DNA of 64,000 bases, taken from assembly GCF_037975245.1 (NCBI RefSeq), contig NC_092576.1, forward strand, positions 36,422,611 to 36,486,610, in the 5' to 3' direction. Numbering within the stretch: the first letter of the stretch is position 1; each line of letters begins with the position of its first letter. The position numbers and the translations under genes were made by a program. Origin of the DNA: Apostichopus japonicus (lineage: Eukaryota > Echinodermata > Holothuroidea > Aspidochirotida > Stichopodidae). The notes under the pieces were generated by a model, which saw nothing but the letters and a program-made list of their open reading frames with translations, was not told the DNA's origin and made no database searches. Positions 62,300 through 64,000 of the stretch are shown here, one piece after another.

Positions 62300-64000
62300 G
62301 TAAGTCACTTATATTTTAACACAGCCATAGAAATATTGCTACTTCAAGTTACCATTATTATAACGGTACATTGCATTATCACGTGTCCATTACAAGCAAC
62401 AGATATTATACTTCATCTAAGACAACTAATCTGACCGAGATGAAATGTTATTTATTCACCAAGTGTCAGTGTCTGAGTAAGTATTGATTAAAAAAAAATG
62501 TAATCAGATGTCCCGTTATACTCAGCCCAGAGTATATCTGTTTGTACTAGTTAACTCCTCACGACACACAAAGAATAAACACCTTGATATGACAAAGTGA
62601 CGTCATAATTTGCCTAAGAAATATTGGCATTAACCTAAGTGATAACACTGTCAATAATGTATGGTAGACTATGAAACAAACACGATAGGGGACCGATCAT
62701 TTATCTCCAAACGTTTTAAAAATAGCTATAATTAGAAAAAGAGTTGGAACCCTGCAGACCGAGAGGAAAATATAAATCTATCATCAAGGTAGTCGTTCCT
62801 ATATCTCTAGTGTTCACTAAACGCCCTCGTCCCATTTAACATTTGTTTAGGAAGTGCGCCCTCCATTCTGCACAACCCATCGCTATATTCCAATTTAAAT
62901 ATGCATATTTACGAAAGTACCATTTACCTTCTTTATTTATGGATGAAAAGGGACATTTATTTAGGTCGTCCAACTAATATTGGCATATTAAATAATTGAC
63001 ACAAGTTTCATGTTATTTGGGTACAGTAGAAGGAACGTTTGAAGAAGAATAGCAAATGCCTAAACAATTTAAAACATTTGGAAGCTTCCTTTCACGAGTA
63101 CACTCAAACAACAAAACACCTGTTCTCAAATGTAAACAAAGCCGCACAGTGAACGTTGATCATCTGCGCACGTAGACGTACGTATAGATTCCCGCAGGGC
63201 GGGTGACATTAAAATTACGTACACTCTGTGTGGAGATTCAGTTCTTTTACTAGTTACACGTACACATACGTGTTTATCATTATAATCTATGGCTGCCAAT
63301 GGACTTACACCGCGTATGGTTTGCTGATGTAATTATATAGATTTACGGTAATTATAGGTCTATTTAAAGTCAACAATTATAGGCCTAGGCATGCTTGAGA
63401 GATTTTGCCTTTTCTGTAACATTTTTCGTTGCATGAATGTCCAAGTAATTACCTATTTATGTAACCTTGCCTGTCTGAAATTACTGTTTTAGCCTAGGCC
63501 CTGCATTACTTAGCCTAGGTTACGTTTGCTCTTCTTGAAATTGAAGCCTAAAGAAGTAAAGTAAAATAGAAACGTCAGCATAGTAGAAATAACATGAAAC
63601 ATTTAGATGACAAACCAGAAATTAGATCCAATGAGCTTGTTGAACGCACAAAAGAACGAATAAGGCCTATACTCAAACATGGATGATATAGACATCCGGT
63701 CATATGTTGCCGGTAAACTTCCTTTAATGCGTTCAAGTTAGACGTCTAGCCGAACAAAATAATAGTATGTATCAATCTCATCAAAATAGTTTATCATTTT
63801 TTTTCTGTGTTATTTGAGACCGTTACATATGTATTAGACCTAGTGACCAGTATCAATTTCTACTCGTTTGCCCAGACAGCGTTAATCATTATTGGCGTGA
63901 TATAGTACTTAGGCCTATTGGTTGACGTGGTAGCCTAACGTTAGTTGTAAAGCAAACTAGGTATAACAAATAACGTTAGCTTTTTAAAGAACATAAAAAG
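62300..64000 (+). other. NLR intron or downstream sequence
   Basis: No copy of the expected next exon (the 203-nt type, following a phase-0 donor) is seen up to the window end. Several aggcctaggc-type words appear near 63380 and 63490. The gene's 3' end probably lies outside. Confidence 0.4.

Overview
This is eukaryotic, AT-rich, intron-bearing DNA dominated by transposon debris. The only large gene is an animal NLR-type immune receptor (death-fold domain + NACHT ATPase + repeated leucine-rich modules). Echinoderms and other invertebrate deuterostomes carry large expanded families of such genes. Together with the LINE, Penelope-like and tRNA-SINE relics and the recurrent 'aggcctac' words, this suggests an echinoderm, possibly a sea cucumber. 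That assignment is inference; nothing in the window proves the species.

Layout. 0-9.5 kb: intergenic, with two degenerate LINE relics and one orphan exon-like segment (4784-4877). 9.5-15.1 kb: a probable small two-exon gene encoding 74 aa, whose first intron carries a 2-kb broken LINE. 15-26.5 kb: intergenic, holding a TTAA-flanked MITE, a Penelope-like fragment with 77-bp inverted termini, a LINE 3' end, a cluster of GC-rich hairpin repeats and a possible orphan terminal exon. 26.56-35.11 kb and 39.77-49.06 kb: two diverged direct copies of one segment of about 9 kb (copy A and copy B). A 115-bp minisatellite with a two-unit higher-order period lies just before copy B. 49.37-62.30 kb and beyond: the NLR gene on the + strand, with fifteen exons resolved, open at the 3' end.

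NLR gene. All fourteen introns are GT-AG and the reading frame carries through 3375 nt (1125 codons) without a stop. Exon 2 encodes a DED-like domain. Exon 3 encodes the NACHT core, with Walker A, Walker B, sensor and the winged-helix FYHKLFAEW motif. The rest is a four-exon module repeated at least three times with identical intron phases (0, 2, 1, 0): 507, 486 and 489 nt, each a multiple of three. This phase-locked modular receptor is the most notable system in the window.

Copy B ends about 310 bp upstream of the NLR start codon. A 39-nt fragment of the NLR's own NACHT exon sits in that junction, so duplication and NLR exon scattering have both shaped the promoter-side sequence. Copies A and B also form a natural comparison: a SINE tail stayed short in A and became a 392-bp (ATC)n/(ATCACC)n tract in B, and each copy has private insertions.
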